The translations under genes were made by a program, and so were the position numbers. From contig OY804578.1 in assembly GCA_963680875.1 (NCBI GenBank), positions 99,911,689 through 99,975,688 on the forward strand: a stretch of DNA of 64,000 bases, written 5' to 3'. The notes under the pieces were generated by a model that saw only the letters and a list, made by a program, of their open reading frames with translations, had not been told where the DNA came from and searched no databases. Shown here piece after piece: positions 24,229 to 35,122 of this stretch. This DNA is from Bathymodiolus brooksi. Its lineage: Eukaryota; Mollusca; Bivalvia; Mytilida; Modiolidae. Numbering within the stretch: position 1 is the first letter of the stretch; the number at the start of each line of letters is the position of its first letter.

Positions 24229-24300
24229 CAGTCCTCGAAATGAAAATTTGAATTAACTGGTCCAGATCAAATTCTTGAATTTATTTTTATCTAGCTTAAA
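24229..24300 (+). mobile_element. CAGTCCT-end MITE, truncated copy
   Basis: Left end cagtcctcgaaatgaaaat, then actggtcc and ttcttgaatttatttttat. It matches the reverse complement of 51145-51289. The right half is missing. Confidence 0.5.
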
Positions 24301-24607
24301 TTTCAAAATGTTCCTTTCTGTAAAGGTTATCATTCATTTATCATAATCTTCTTTTTCTCTGTTTTAACAGAAATCAAACTACATTATATTACAACTTTAA
24401 AAGAATTTGTCCCTATTTTTATGATTGTAGGATCCGAACCCTCAAGTATTACTGCACTGTCGAAAAATCATCAATCTTTAATTTAAAGAGTATGGTACCC
24501 CATTTGCCTTCAGACAATGAAGACAATTTAGATGAAGCTTTATAATCATTATATGACAGTACAGACACTATGGAACTGTCATTAGGTAACACTATTTTAT
24601 GAATATT

Positions 24608-24676
24608 TACATCCATGAAAGAATTTCAGAAAGTATGTATAGAATTTTGAATTAGTGTTGTTTCTGAATTCTTCCT
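24608..24676 (-). CDS. Weak candidate exon
   Basis: The minus acceptor ttatctttaatcagttacag precedes an open frame reading EEEFRNNTNSKFYTYF, then about nine more residues to a stop. A donor-like GAT/GTAAAT lies just before the stop. Phase would fit the exon at 36317-36358 but not 22671-22804. Could be chance. Confidence 0.2.
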
Positions 24677-24979
24677 CACCTGTAACTGATTAAAGATAAA
24701 AATAAAAATCTACCGAAATATAAAAGTGGCAACTATAAAGAGTATCTGCCGACTACATTAATAAAAACATTTCATTCATGCCAAAAAGTAAAAGGGCTTA
24801 CATAAGAAAATTCTTCAATCAGAAAATCATAGAATTAATCAATTAGATCATCAATCGTTGTCGTGAGTTACCTAAGGACTAAAAGTTAGACTACATGTAT
24901 AATAAGTACATAGTCGTGACTGCCAAAATGTTTTAAGCTTAAAAGAAACCAGGGAGATATCAACTACCAAATTGAAATA

Positions 24980-25141
24980 TAGTCAAACCTGTATTAAGAG
25001 GTCACCTTTGGGACACAGAAAAGCTGGCCTTACAAGACAGGTGACCTCTTAAAAGAGGTTCAATTCATATGAAATTTTCAATGACAGGACAAGAAAAAGG
25101 TGACCTTTTAATACAGGTGACTGCATGGGCAGGTTTGACTG
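24980..25141 (+). mobile_element. TA-flanked MITE, copy 2
   Basis: Same family as 8272-8449: inverted ends tagtcaaacctgt and aggtttgactg, with TA on both sides (24978-24979 and 25142-25143). Internal 'aggtgacc' motifs are conserved. About 160 bp. Confidence 0.7.
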
Positions 25142-25361
25142 TATCTTACTAAAGAATGATTTTGGAGAGACTCCCAAGTACTGATTGTAAAATCAAAAGT
25201 ATATACAAGGAATTTGTTTGGCAACAGATAAAAAAATACTAATTAAATCAGAATGTAATAAGAATTTGTCAATGTTGATACATGATTGAGTAAGTAGTTG
25301 GATAATAATCAGGTTTGTTAATGAAAGTAATGTTTTAATAGACTTATTCATAAACTTAAAA

Positions 25362-25424
25362 GAGCGAGCGATTGATGATTAACAAATGCCAAGTCAGCAA
25401 TTTGTTCAGCAATATCATGGCAAG
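25362..25424 (+). mobile_element. Second SINE-like tail family, plus copy
   Basis: gagcgagcgattgatgatta, then gtcagcaatttgttcagc and aatatcatggcaagg. It abuts a reverse tail of the main SINE at 25424-25487. Confidence 0.5.
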
Positions 25425-25487
25425 GTTTGGTTTATGGTATTTAACGCCACTTTCAACAATATTTCTGTTATATCGTGGTGGTATCAT
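25424..25487 (-). mobile_element. SINE tail fragment
   Basis: ggtttatggtatttaacgcc, then actttcaacaatatttc and atatcgtggtgg, the reverse tail of the main SINE. Confidence 0.6.
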
Positions 25488-25643
25488 GGCAAGAACATGT
25501 TACCTCTGATAAGATGATGATGACATCTGTTTTGTACTAGGTCAACAGGCCAAGTTGGATTTTTATAGTAATAGCAGACTGAAATATCAGTTCTCATGTA
25601 GACATGTCACTCCACTCACACACATTATACTAATTCTAAACAG

Positions 25644-25763
25644 ACCAGTATTTGCTCTTACTCCTTCATGGGGTGTACTTAGCATAGAAGAAGCAAATTT
25701 CAAATTCATAGTCTTTTGGTTTGACCAGACAGTGGATAGAACCAATGGTCTACTGCACTTGAA
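25644..25763 (+). CDS. Alternative plus-strand exon overlapping the minus candidate
   Basis: Acceptor tatactaattctaaacag and donor TTGAA/GTAAGT, which is a perfect donor. The frame is open for 40 residues, PVFALTPSWGVLSIEEANFK followed by FIVFWFDQTVDRTNGLLHLK. It starts with one nucleotide of a split codon and would join in phase to 18982-19122. The minus strand of the same segment is an exon candidate of similar quality; only one is likely real. Confidence 0.35.
25662..25757 (-). CDS. Candidate exon of the minus-strand gene
   Basis: Acceptor tttgtgtacttacttcaag and donor GGA/GTAAGAG, both good. The block is 96 nt, in phase 0 at both ends, encoding CSRPLVLSTVWSNQKTMN then LKFASSMLSTPHEG. Its end joins in phase to 22804. 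The same DNA is an equally good plus-strand exon, and the perfect plus donor shares the bases used here as a pyrimidine tract, so the strand is uncertain. Confidence 0.35.
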
Positions 25764-26442
25764 GTAAGTACACAAACCATTACACCACTGATACTGTCTG
25801 TACTTAACAGAAGTGAAAAATAACTCTTTTAGAAAACTTGCTAAAAATCACAAGGGACTTTCCATTTATTATTTGCAGCAAAGTGTAAAATTTCCAAAAA
25901 AAGAATTGAGAAAAAGAAATAACAAAGCAAAACATTAACTGTTTTTTCTCATAGAAATGAAAATAACAGCAAATGCCAATTTTAACAAAAGGGACAGTTT
26001 CAACAGTATGTCCAAAAAAAATTAAATGATTCAAATTTCTATGAAGCAATGGATTCCTAACAGATAGATTAATGAATGGACAACTGTTTATCACATGATC
26101 AAATGACTGGTTCATAAATAGAAGGTGGGAGTATCCTCCTTGTCAATCAGCTAATTTTTCCTACCATTCCTTCATTAGTAACTAGGTTTAACAAGTGTAT
26201 AGTACTTTGATATTAAAGGTAGAGACATGCCGTCAGATCTAAACATATACATCAGATAATGAGCAAGTCTGACAAAATTATTATAATTGTCTTTTAAGTT
26301 TGAATTGATTTCATATGTTTCTTTCTCCATTAATGAGGTGATATTTATATTAGGTTATTCTGCAAAATCAATACAAGAGATAATCTCCATCACCAGTCTC
26401 ATGTAAGATACTGTTATTTTTTTCAGGAGAGGTAAGGTCCAA

Positions 26443-26642
26443 AAAAATATATCTGTGTTTCCATTAATCATACTGATCTTGATTTTAGTACCTACCCTCA
26501 AGTTTTCATTGCCATTTTTGGACAAACAAAGACAAATTCCTGTCCTGCATACTATAAGTTGGTAAAAACAAAACTAAAATGTTTTACCTACCTACTACCT
26601 ACCCCATCTTTTCAAGTATGTAAGTGGAAACACAGATTTTTT
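26443..26642 (+). mobile_element. MITE with CTGTGTTTC ends, copy 1
   Basis: About 200 bp with imperfect inverted ends atctgtgtttccattaat and taagtggaaacacagat. The interior has 'gtacctaccctcaagttttc', 'ttttggacaa' and 'acctacctactacctacccc'. The reverse complement recurs at 63424-63630. Non-coding. Confidence 0.6.
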
Positions 26643-26838
26643 AGGGGTTCCCCCCTAATTGTAAGTGAATTACTGCATCTAATCTCTACACTTGAATATT
26701 ACCAAGTAATGAAGTAAAACTGAAAGTTTCTCAATTGCTGGAATCTAAATTTTCTGTCATGGAGATTTATTTGACTAAAGTTATAGAAATAATATAGTTT
26801 CTAAAATATATTCTATTAATTCTTCGATTATTACTAAC

Positions 26839-26852
26839 CGGATTGTTTTCTA
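26839..26852 (-). CDS. Speculative micro-exon
   Basis: 14 nt between a good minus acceptor (gatcatgtttcag) and a GTTAGT donor, encoding ENNP with two nucleotides of a split codon. Phase fits 27016-27054 upstream and 25662-25757 downstream. Mentioned only because it bridges the phases. Confidence 0.15.
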
Positions 26853-27015
26853 CTGAAACATGATCAGTGCATTTGCTTAGCTCTATATAAAACATTTGAT
26901 TAAAACAATCAGATAGGAAAGTGAATCATGAGGATGAAATAATATGAAACTGACGTTTTACAAAAAAAAAAAATCAACTATACATGATAACGAACATAAA
27001 TTCTTCGACATTTAC

Positions 27016-27054
27016 ATATCCTCATTTCTCCCCTCGGGTCACGGCTAAATGAAC
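27016..27054 (-). CDS. Speculative short exon
   Basis: 39 nt with a minus acceptor (ccttatattgctag) and a GTAAAT donor. It is CpG-rich for the window and encodes SFSRDPRGEMRI. Phase fits the end of 36317-36358. Weak. Confidence 0.2.
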
Positions 27055-27761
27055 CTAGCAATATAAGGATTAAAATGCAATATCAACACGAGTTACAGCT
27101 TACTATTTGGTTTCAATACATAAAAGAGAATATATTTCAAATCTCTTTCACTACAAGTTTTACAGGATTTTCTATGCTTGACGATCAGTGTTAATTTTGT
27201 CCTATGTATTGGGTACATATATAAAATCAATGGAAATCATTCACTCCACATCAGTTTTATAATGTGTAAATCCAATTATTAACCAGGAGAAAAAGTTGAA
27301 TGACCAATCATGTGGCGATCTGTAAAATGAATAATACAGGGCTAAAATCATTCTCAATAAAGTTCAAATGTCAATATTTTTTTCTAATAATCTACAATTT
27401 CAAAGAATGCATTCATAACTGGATAAAACTAAAACTAAAAAGAGATATTATGGATTTGACACTAAAATTGAACTGACTGGAGAAACTAGTGGATTTAATG
27501 TTTCAGTAATGTCTAGTTATATTTTATCTTATCATTGTTGTCTCCCCTTTCTTGAAAAATAACTTGGAAGATAAAAGTAAATTTTTTGTGCAATTGGTTT
27601 TAAAATGCTCTAGTGAAATCTTTTGTCAAAATTAAACTGAATAATTTATATTTCAAGACTACTTTTTTGTCTTCATTGTCTTATAATTTTTTTCTTGTGA
27701 TGTTGAGGTTTGAAATTGTTATCTTAGTTCATAATGGCCATTTTTGATAAATTGCGAAAAA

Positions 27762-27942
27762 TGCCACTTTCAACATTATTTCAGTTATATCGTGGCGGTC
27801 AGTTTTATTGGTGGAGTACCCAGAGAAAACCACTGACCTGTAACAGTAGAGCATATTCTATCTCTGAAAAATACAATGTCCCCGATGATATTCGATCCCG
27901 GGACCTTTCGCATTGTAAGCCACTGCTCTCCCAACTAAACTA
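27762..27942 (-). mobile_element. SINE with a different tRNA head
   Basis: Tail and core match the main SINE, but the head differs. On the minus strand it reads agttgggagagcagtggc, then ggtcccgggatcgaatat, like the D-arm and T-arm of a canonical tRNA. About 180 bp, shorter than the other full copies. Confidence 0.6.
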
Positions 27943-28126
27943 AAGGAAATCTCCACTAAAGCAGCTAGCAGAAGTAGTTATGGTTCCTATAACCTTAGGT
28001 AGGAGAGCATTCCCCTTACAGTATTATGACAGATTACCAATGACTTATATTGTGAAAAATGTAACCACCACATGACCTATCTAGTATAAATATTTACAAG
28101 GTCTTATTTAAAAACTAGAAAAGAAC

Positions 28127-29072
28127 TATGCCCCCGCACTTGATAATTATGGACAAAGTTGTTTTGTTAGGAGTGATTTTTTTAAAATGAAGTGTGTCTG
28201 CAAGACACAAATGATGCCCCCGCCTGACTAGGAAATTATAAACAAGTCAAAAGTTCTTTAACACTATGTATGATGTTCTATCATACTCAACTTGTATACA
28301 GATAGTACCTTTAATTTTTCATTCCTGATATGTAAATATAAAGGTATTACCTGTGGTGAAATGGGTACAATTCCCCATACAAACCATGTTTCCATTAAGT
28401 AGCTAGTAAGAAGGAAATGAAGTCCAACTACCTGTCATTTTGTGAATATTTGACAAAAATCCCCCCCCCCCCCTTCCGACTTTTCGTTGCGGGGGCATAA
28501 AAAAATGATCAAGTCCAACTACCTGTCATTATCAAATATTTGATGAAAATCAAAATCCTGTGGACATGCACACCTCCATTACGTATATAAACATCATACA
28601 AAATATTAAAGCTGTAGCTCCACAACTGTAGGAGGAGTTAGCCGGACAAACCATGTTCCCTTTATGCAGCTAGTACGAAAAAAATGACTAAGTTCAACTA
28701 CCTGTCATTTTGAGAATATTTGAAGAAAATCAAAATCCTGTGGACATGCACACCTCCATTATGTGTATAAACATCATACAACATATTAAAGCTGTAGCTT
28801 CAAAAGTGTAGGAGGAGATAGCCGGACAAACGATGTAGCTATATCCGGACGGACGAACAAAATGACCAAGTCCAACTACCTGTCATTTTGAGAATATTTG
28901 ATGAAAATCAAAATCCTGTGGACATGCACACCTCCATTATGTGTATAAACATCAAACAAAATATTAAAGCTGTAGCTCCAAAACTGTTGGAGGAGATTGC
29001 CGGACAAACCATGTATCTATATCCGGATGGACGAACGGACAAACGGACAAGGGTAAATTAATATGCCCCCTC
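28127..29072 (+). mobile_element. TATGCCCCC-end element with tandem units, copy 2
   Basis: Begins tatgcccccgcacttgataa. An inner boundary ttgcgggggcata occurs at about 28486-28498, and the array then continues with three more units of about 175 bp like those at 13165. It ends at 'gggtaaattaatatgccccc'. This looks like one element nested in, or recombined with, another. Confidence 0.55.
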
Positions 29073-29079
29073 GACTAAG

Positions 29080-29312
29080 AGTTATACATAAACTAACTTC
29101 TTTTGAAAGTGGTCGTTTCTTTTTATTCATTAAGTTAAAAGTTGTGATCTAGTTCTAAATAATCTGAATTAACTAAACCGCATATATAAAAAAACTGTTC
29201 TCCTAGTTATACATAAACTAACTTCTTTTGAAAGTGGTCGTTTCTTTTTATTCATTAAGTTAAAAGTTGTGATCTAGTTCTAAATAATCTGAATTAACTA
29301 AACCGCATATAT
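29080..29312 (+). repeat. Perfect 108-bp direct duplication
   Basis: 29080-29187 and 29205-29312 read identically, separated by 17 bp. The unit starts agttatacataaactaactt and ends aactaaaccgcatatat. It begins right after the repeat element ending at 29072. Confidence 0.85.
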
Positions 29313-29351
29313 TTGTACCCTATATTAGGAATAAAAGCTCAAGACTACTTA

Positions 29352-29487
29352 AATTTGAGCTGGGTCCCTGGAAATTTCCAAACAGTAGCCCAGGTACCTA
29401 CCGAAATTTTGAATATTTCATGTACAGTCAGTTGCTGGACCACAAAAATTATTGCTAGACTACTAAAATTGTCATTTTAGGGAGCCC
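29352..29487 (+). mobile_element. Possible short TIR element
   Basis: gctgggtccctgg on the left and ttagggagcccagc on the right form an imperfect 11-bp inverted repeat. Only one copy seen here. Confidence 0.3.
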
Positions 29488-29491
29488 AGCC

Positions 29492-29612
29492 CAGTCCTCG
29501 AAATGAAAATTGTTCTTTTTATTTTTGTAGTATATCTAAATAAAAACTCAAAAATGTACTGGTCCGAACAAAGTTTTACTGGTCTTGGGTCGGAGAACCA
29601 GTGCTCATCATG
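29492..29612 (+). mobile_element. CAGTCCT-end MITE
   Basis: Left end cagtcctcgaaatgaaaatt; right part 'actggtccgaacaaagtttt', 'actggtcttgggtcgg' and 'ccagtgctcatca'. Same family as 51145-51289 and 55299-55450 (reverse) and 24229 (truncated). Confidence 0.55.
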
Positions 29613-32120
29613 AGGTCTGCCAGCTGGCAACTGCAGTAAAAATTAAGTTTTGTTACCAGTCATATATAAAAAGAGAAAAAAAATCCTATTCTTTAAATTA
29701 AATTAAAATATCTCCAAATAGTTTACACCATTCATACACCCATCAAAGCCTTCAATTCATTAATTTTACATTGATCATAGAATTGTATTAGAAATCATCT
29801 GTGAACTCACGATTTTTTATTTCATAAAGTGGTTTCATGACTCATAGCCATATTTAGTGTGATTTTTATTAAAGCCGCATGTGTTAGAATATAAACAATG
29901 GCACACATTAATTCCTGCTATGTCTCTAAAATGTTTTTTTCTGATCATTTCTGACCCGTAATTTGCAAAGACTCGGGAGAAATCATTCTGTCACATGGCC
30001 TTGATCTAGATGTGAAAATCAATCGGTATGAATATGGATAAAAATTCAACCGCTACACGTTTTTATCACAGTAATAGCATAAAAAAACCGTGTTCATCTG
30101 AGCTTCATCTGCAATGAAACGAAAGGTCAACATTCTTTGAACTATCTCAATAAGTCAAATATTTGTACAGTTATAGAAATAGTGAATTATTTATTAGAAA
30201 GATTCGTGGGATCAAGATCTCTATTTAAAAAATGTCAATTTTTTTCAATAAATATTTTTTCGAAGTTGTATCAGATTTTTTTTCTTCTTCAAAAAATAAC
30301 TTTAAGAATGATTATAAGAAGTAAAAATAATAATTTGTCACATTAACCCCAAGATAAAAAAAAACAGTTATTCAAACACATAAAACTTACCATAGTCAGA
30401 AACAGTTAAAACAAAATATTAAAAAGTTGAAACAAGAAGTCTTTAAGATGCTGACATATTTACTATTAAAATAATTTTTAATTTTGTTTAGCCTAATTTA
30501 AATGTTAATAGGACTTTTACCAACATTTAAATTTAAAAATAGGGCTTTTACAAAGATTTAAATTTTTTAAACATTATCTTCATCTTTATACATATGCTAA
30601 TGACCTAGACATGATTTTTTTTTTAAAGTCTAGTGAAAATAAGATGCTTAACAAGCACTTTATACCTATATATATAGATATACATCAATAGATATAATCT
30701 CTTGTATTATCATTGTTATAAAATCTTCAAAAAAAACAAACAAGCAGATTAAGAGCTGACAGCTATATTTTTTTTTAAATTCTAGTCATTAAAAAAAAAT
30801 AGAAAACAAAAGATATTAATGTGAAGCCTTAAGTAGATGTGTTGACAATAGGCTTAAGTTCAGTGACATTATGGATCTAGTGACCTAAATCATATATTTA
30901 ATGCTAGTGTCATTTAAACTAATTAACTGCAGGACTCCGTCAGATTTTTTTTCTATTTCTTGTGAACACTGTTTGTAGTAGATATTGATTATGATCAGCT
31001 GGGTAATCCATTGTTATTGTTATATACATTATTTTCCCCCCAACATTTGTTTGCTTTGTATAGTAAGCAAAACAAAATTCAATATATCATACAATCATCC
31101 ATCAAGCCAGACATTATTTGTTATTTAATAAGCATGGATTTGTGTGGTTTGAGGGGTATAATTACTCTTCTGTTTGACTTAAATCACAGCATTTCACTCA
31201 CCACTTGTCAACTTAGTATTGATATTTATGTTGGCTTGATCTGCTGTGGGTCATCTGAGGATACACCAGTTATCTCCCCTAACTCTTATATAATCCAATA
31301 TGGCTGACAAGACTTGACCATGCCATGTACAGGAATCTGATCAAGAAAATGGAAAGAAGCAGGTGAAATACACATTTATAAAAGATTGTACTAATGCAAA
31401 AACTTTTTAAAAAATGAATATACAAAAGAATGCATTTAAAATTATTGATCTTTCTCAAACCAATACATGTTATTAAACAACTGATTCATCAGATCTCTAC
31501 ATCATCATAAAATACTTGGTTTTTTTTTAAATGTCATATTTTGTTTATTCTTCACGTTTTCTTGTATTATTCATAATTTTGCATGAAGACTTTCTGACGT
31601 ATGTAATACACTCCTTTGCTTAAGATTAAAACAAAATTTACTATTAATATAAATGTAATAAGCTGTTAAATGTACAAACAACAAACTTCAATGTGTGGTG
31701 AATTTAACCGTTTCCTCCACCAATTTAACTGACCGCCACGATATAACTGAAATATTGTAACTCTAAACCTGAATTTTATCCCATGTAGATCTTGTCACAG
31801 TTAATTTAACATTGATGACAGATTCAATTCTAATTTTTTTAGATCTACATTATCGATACCTTTAATGTTTTTTTTAAATCCTCAAAATCTGGTTTAGCCA
31901 TTTTTCCTGCCCTCATCAAATATATCAACTCACTTTAGCCAACAAGTCCGACTAGGTATGAATTAATTAACCCCTCGAACTTATTGTCTAATCACATATG
32001 AATTTCCTTTTTATTCAGAAAACTGGTATCCAAACAAATTTTTTTTTAATTAAATTATATCGAAATATATACAATTAATTTCCATGAATTAGAGGTACCG
32101 CGGTACTTACTTGCCTTTGA
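29613..32120. other. No supported gene
   Basis: AT-rich. Open frames at 30137-30346 and 31011-31307 lack splice support. A SINE core fragment lies at 31708-31765 (tttcctccaccaatttaac, gaccgccacgatataactg). Confidence 0.4.
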
Positions 32121-32124
32121 ATAA

Positions 32125-32246
32125 TAATCTTTGCTAGCCAATGGTTACGATATGGCTCTCCTCCTCACCCTTGTCCGCCTTAGCTGGATTTTGAGGAGGG
32201 GAGGTAGAACTGGATCGTAACCCTTGGCTGGCAAAGATGTTCAATG
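32125..32246 (+). mobile_element. Hairpin MITE
   Basis: The two arms pair over about 40 bp. Left: atctttgctagccaatggtt, acgata, ctctcctcctca. Right: tgaggaggggagg, ggatcgtaacccttggct, ggcaaagat. The loop is about 25 bp. Single copy in this window. Confidence 0.55.
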
Positions 32247-32365
32247 ATGAATTCACGAATAAATTGTGAGTCGAGTGTTGATATGGCTTTTTATATCTTT
32301 ATCCCCTCTCCCCACGGCTGGACAGGGGAATAATTCAATCATAAAAAGTAAATTTGCAGTAGTGT

Positions 32366-32545
32366 CTATAATATGAATTTCCTCCCAAGCCCAAGTTTTT
32401 TTGGCAAAGTTATAACATCATGAAGTATCTCTAAATCAATGTTGTGCTGTCTTGTTTGTTCTTGTATATTCATATCATACCAACAGTTTGTGGTCATATA
32501 ATTTTCTCTTTGTACATTTTCTATTGTATCGTAGGTATCACTTAA
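32366..32545 (-). CDS. Possible coding remnant or terminal exon, unrecognised
   Basis: The last about 58 codons of a long minus-strand open frame, ending in TAG. They read like protein with purine-first codons: SDTYDTIENVQRENYMTTNC, then IQEQTRQHNIDLEILHDVI, then TLPKKLGLGRKFIL. No convincing acceptor is seen, and a SINE tail is inserted immediately upstream (32560-32660), so the reading frame there is SINE-derived. It may be the end of a real gene, a retrocopy or transposon debris. Confidence 0.3.
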   Translation of the reverse strand, partial: LSDTYDTIENVQRENYMTTNCWYDMNIQEQTRQHNIDLEILHDVITLPKKLGLGRKFIL

Positions 32546-32559
32546 TGTTTTTGATGATT

Positions 32560-32660
32560 TATGGTTTATGGTGTTTATCGACACTTTCAACAATATTTCA
32601 GCTATATCATGGCAGTCAGTTTTATTGGTGGAGGAAACTGGAATACCTGGAGAAAAATAG
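32560..32660 (-). mobile_element. SINE core and tail fragment
   Basis: tttatggtgtttatcgacac, caacaatatttcagc, gcagtcagttttattggtgg: the main SINE in reverse, without head. Confidence 0.6.
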
Positions 32661-32696
32661 TTAAGATTCGGCTTCATAATAACAGTTGTATAAATA

Positions 32697-34250
32697 TACA
32701 TCAATACTTTTGCTGTATGGACATGTAGTAATATTTGCTTTATAGACTTATTGCTGTTTGCTGTATAGATTTGTGGGAAAAACATTTGCTGAGTAGACTT
32801 GTAGCAAGATTTGCTGTGCAGACATGTAGCAAGATTAAGGTTTACTGTGTAGAAATGTGGTAAAATTTAGCTATGTAGCCAGTCTTTGCCTTAATTGTTT
32901 TCACCTACTTACCCGAAAGCCCCCCCCCCCCCCCCCCCAAAAATTATTCAAACAAATAATTCTTTCATTATTTTCACTTGTCCGAATGCAGTTTTACTTG
33001 TTCCGGGATTCGGGCAAATGGGTTAGCATGAAGACTGTGTAGACATTTAGCAAGGTTTTCTGTGTAGACTTGTAGCAAGATTTTCTGAGTAGACTTGTAG
33101 CAAGGTTTACTATGTAGACTTGCAGCAAGGTTTACTATGTAGACTTATAGCAAGATTTACTGTGTAGACTAGTAGCATAGTAGCAAGGTTTACTGTGTAG
33201 ACTTATTGCAAGAAGACTGTGTAGACTTGTAGCAAGGTTTACTATGTAGACTTGTAGCAAGATTTTCTGTGTAGACTAGTAGCAAGGTTTACTATGTAGA
33301 CTTGTAGCAAGGTTTACTACGTAGACTTGTAGCAAGATTTTCTGTGTAGACTTGTAGCAAGGTTTACTATGTAGACTTGTAGCAAGGTTTACTATGTAGA
33401 CTTATAGCAAGATTTACTGTGTAGACTAGTAGCAAGGTTTACTATGTAGACTTGCAGCAAGGTTTACTATGTAGACTTATAGCAAGATTTACTGTGTAGA
33501 CTAGTAGCAAGGTTTACTATGTAGACTTATAGCAAGAAGACTGTGTAGACTTGTAGCAAGGTTTACTATGTAGACTTGTAGCAAGATTTTCTGTGTAGAC
33601 TAGTAGCAAGGTTTACTATGTAGACTTGTAGCAAGGTTTACTATGTAGACTTGTAGCAAGATATTCTGTGTAGACTTGTAGCAAGGTTTACTATGTAGAC
33701 TTGTAGCAAGGTTTACTATGTAGACTTATAGCAAGATTTACTGTGTAGACTAGTAGCAAGGTTTACTATGTAGACTTATAGCAAAATTTTCTGTATAGAC
33801 TTGTAGCAAGGTTTACTATGTAGACTTGTAGCAAGATTTTCTGTGTAGACTTGTAGCAAGGTTTACTATGTAGACTTATAGCAAGATTTTCTGTGTAGAC
33901 TAGTAGCAAGGTTTACTATGTAGACTTATAGCAAAATTTTCTGTATAGACTTGTAGCAAGGTTTACTGTGTAGACTTGTAGCAAGATTTTCTGTGTAGAC
34001 TTGTAGCAAGGTTTACTATGTAGACTGGTAGCAAGGTTTACTATGTAGACTTATAGCAAGATTTTCTGTGTAGACTTGTAGCAAGGTTTACTATGTAGAC
34101 TTGTAGCAAGATTTTCTGTGTAGACTTGTAGCAAGGTTTACTATGTAGACTTGTAGCAAGGTTTACTATGTAGACTGGTAGTAAGGTTTACTATGTAGAC
34201 TTATAGCAAGATTTACTGTGTCGAGGTGTACCAGAGTTTGCTGTGTAGAC
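32697..34250 (+). repeat. 25-bp minisatellite with higher-order structure
   Basis: Units of 25 bp of two main types, gcaaggtttactatgtagac and gcaagattttctgtgtagac, each followed by 'ttgta'. Degenerate units begin at about 32697. A MITE interrupts at 32880-33037, and a regular array follows to about 34215. The marker agaagactgt recurs at 33211 and 33535, and the flanking order of variants is shared, giving a higher-order period of about 324 bp (13 units). Confidence 0.9.
32880..33037 (+). mobile_element. CAGTCTT-end MITE inserted in the minisatellite, copy 1
   Basis: 158 bp with inverted ends cagtctttgc and gcatgaagactg. The interior has 'cccgaaagcc', a poly-C tract, 'attattcaaacaaataattc', 'cacttgtccgaatgcagttt' and 'tacttgttccggg'. 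The reverse complement is at 52430-52583. It splits the 25-bp array. A small open frame here is an artefact. Confidence 0.65.
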
Positions 34251-35122
34251 TGTTATAGTCCGTTTGACTTCTATAAAGCTTCAGAAAAAAATTCTTAAAA
34301 ATCCAGTTTTCAAAGCAACAATTTTTTTTCTAGATGTTATTAATATATGATATATACGAACTCTGACGATTAATTTTAAAATTTTTGGTCCATTATTAAA
34401 AAAGTTACCCATTAGGTCTCTATGTTAATTTTTGGATAATCCTTGAATAACTAATATACAAAACACTTAAGCAACAACTCAAACAGCATGTTTATTTTTG
34501 ATATTTTCATATTTAACTCAAGGTACAAAACATTTTCCGATCTCCTCTCTTCAGTTATTAGGATTTTTAAAAAGAAAATTTCAGGTTTTTTTTCCCTGGA
34601 ATGTATGCGATATAAATCTTAGAATTAAAAATTATTAATTGCCCAATTATGAAAAAAAAAGATAATTCGTGCAAAACAAGTTAAAAGGCATGATCAGTTC
34701 CCATTTTTAATAAGTCACACACAACAGAACACCCAGAACCAGTACTTCAATACTGTACATTATGGAATTGTGCATATTCCTTTAAAATTCTTTAAATCAG
34801 TTTCTTCATACTGTTTATTACAGTGTGAAATACAGAACAGCAATAAAACCACTGTTCCTTTATTTGAAGTGATGTCTAAGTGTAATGTTGAATAGTCTCT
34901 CATGTTCATTTACGTCTATATCTTTTCTTACTAATATATAATCAGACTGAAAGAATATTAGTCAAATTTAATTCTATACCCTGTTCTTGGAATACAATTT
35001 TTTTTTTTAAATCACATTAAAAATGAGATTTTGTAATTTTGAGCCATCACAGAATATTATTTCACCTAAACTGAAATTGTGTAACTGAATTTATGACTCC
35101 AGTTCAAGATATTCCCCTCCCC
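34251..35122. other. No supported gene
   Basis: AT-rich; nothing recognised. Confidence 0.4.

Noticed and set aside
33030..34215. CRISPR array
   Set aside because: The units are contiguous 25-bp tandem repeats without unique spacers, in an animal-like genome with no cas genes.
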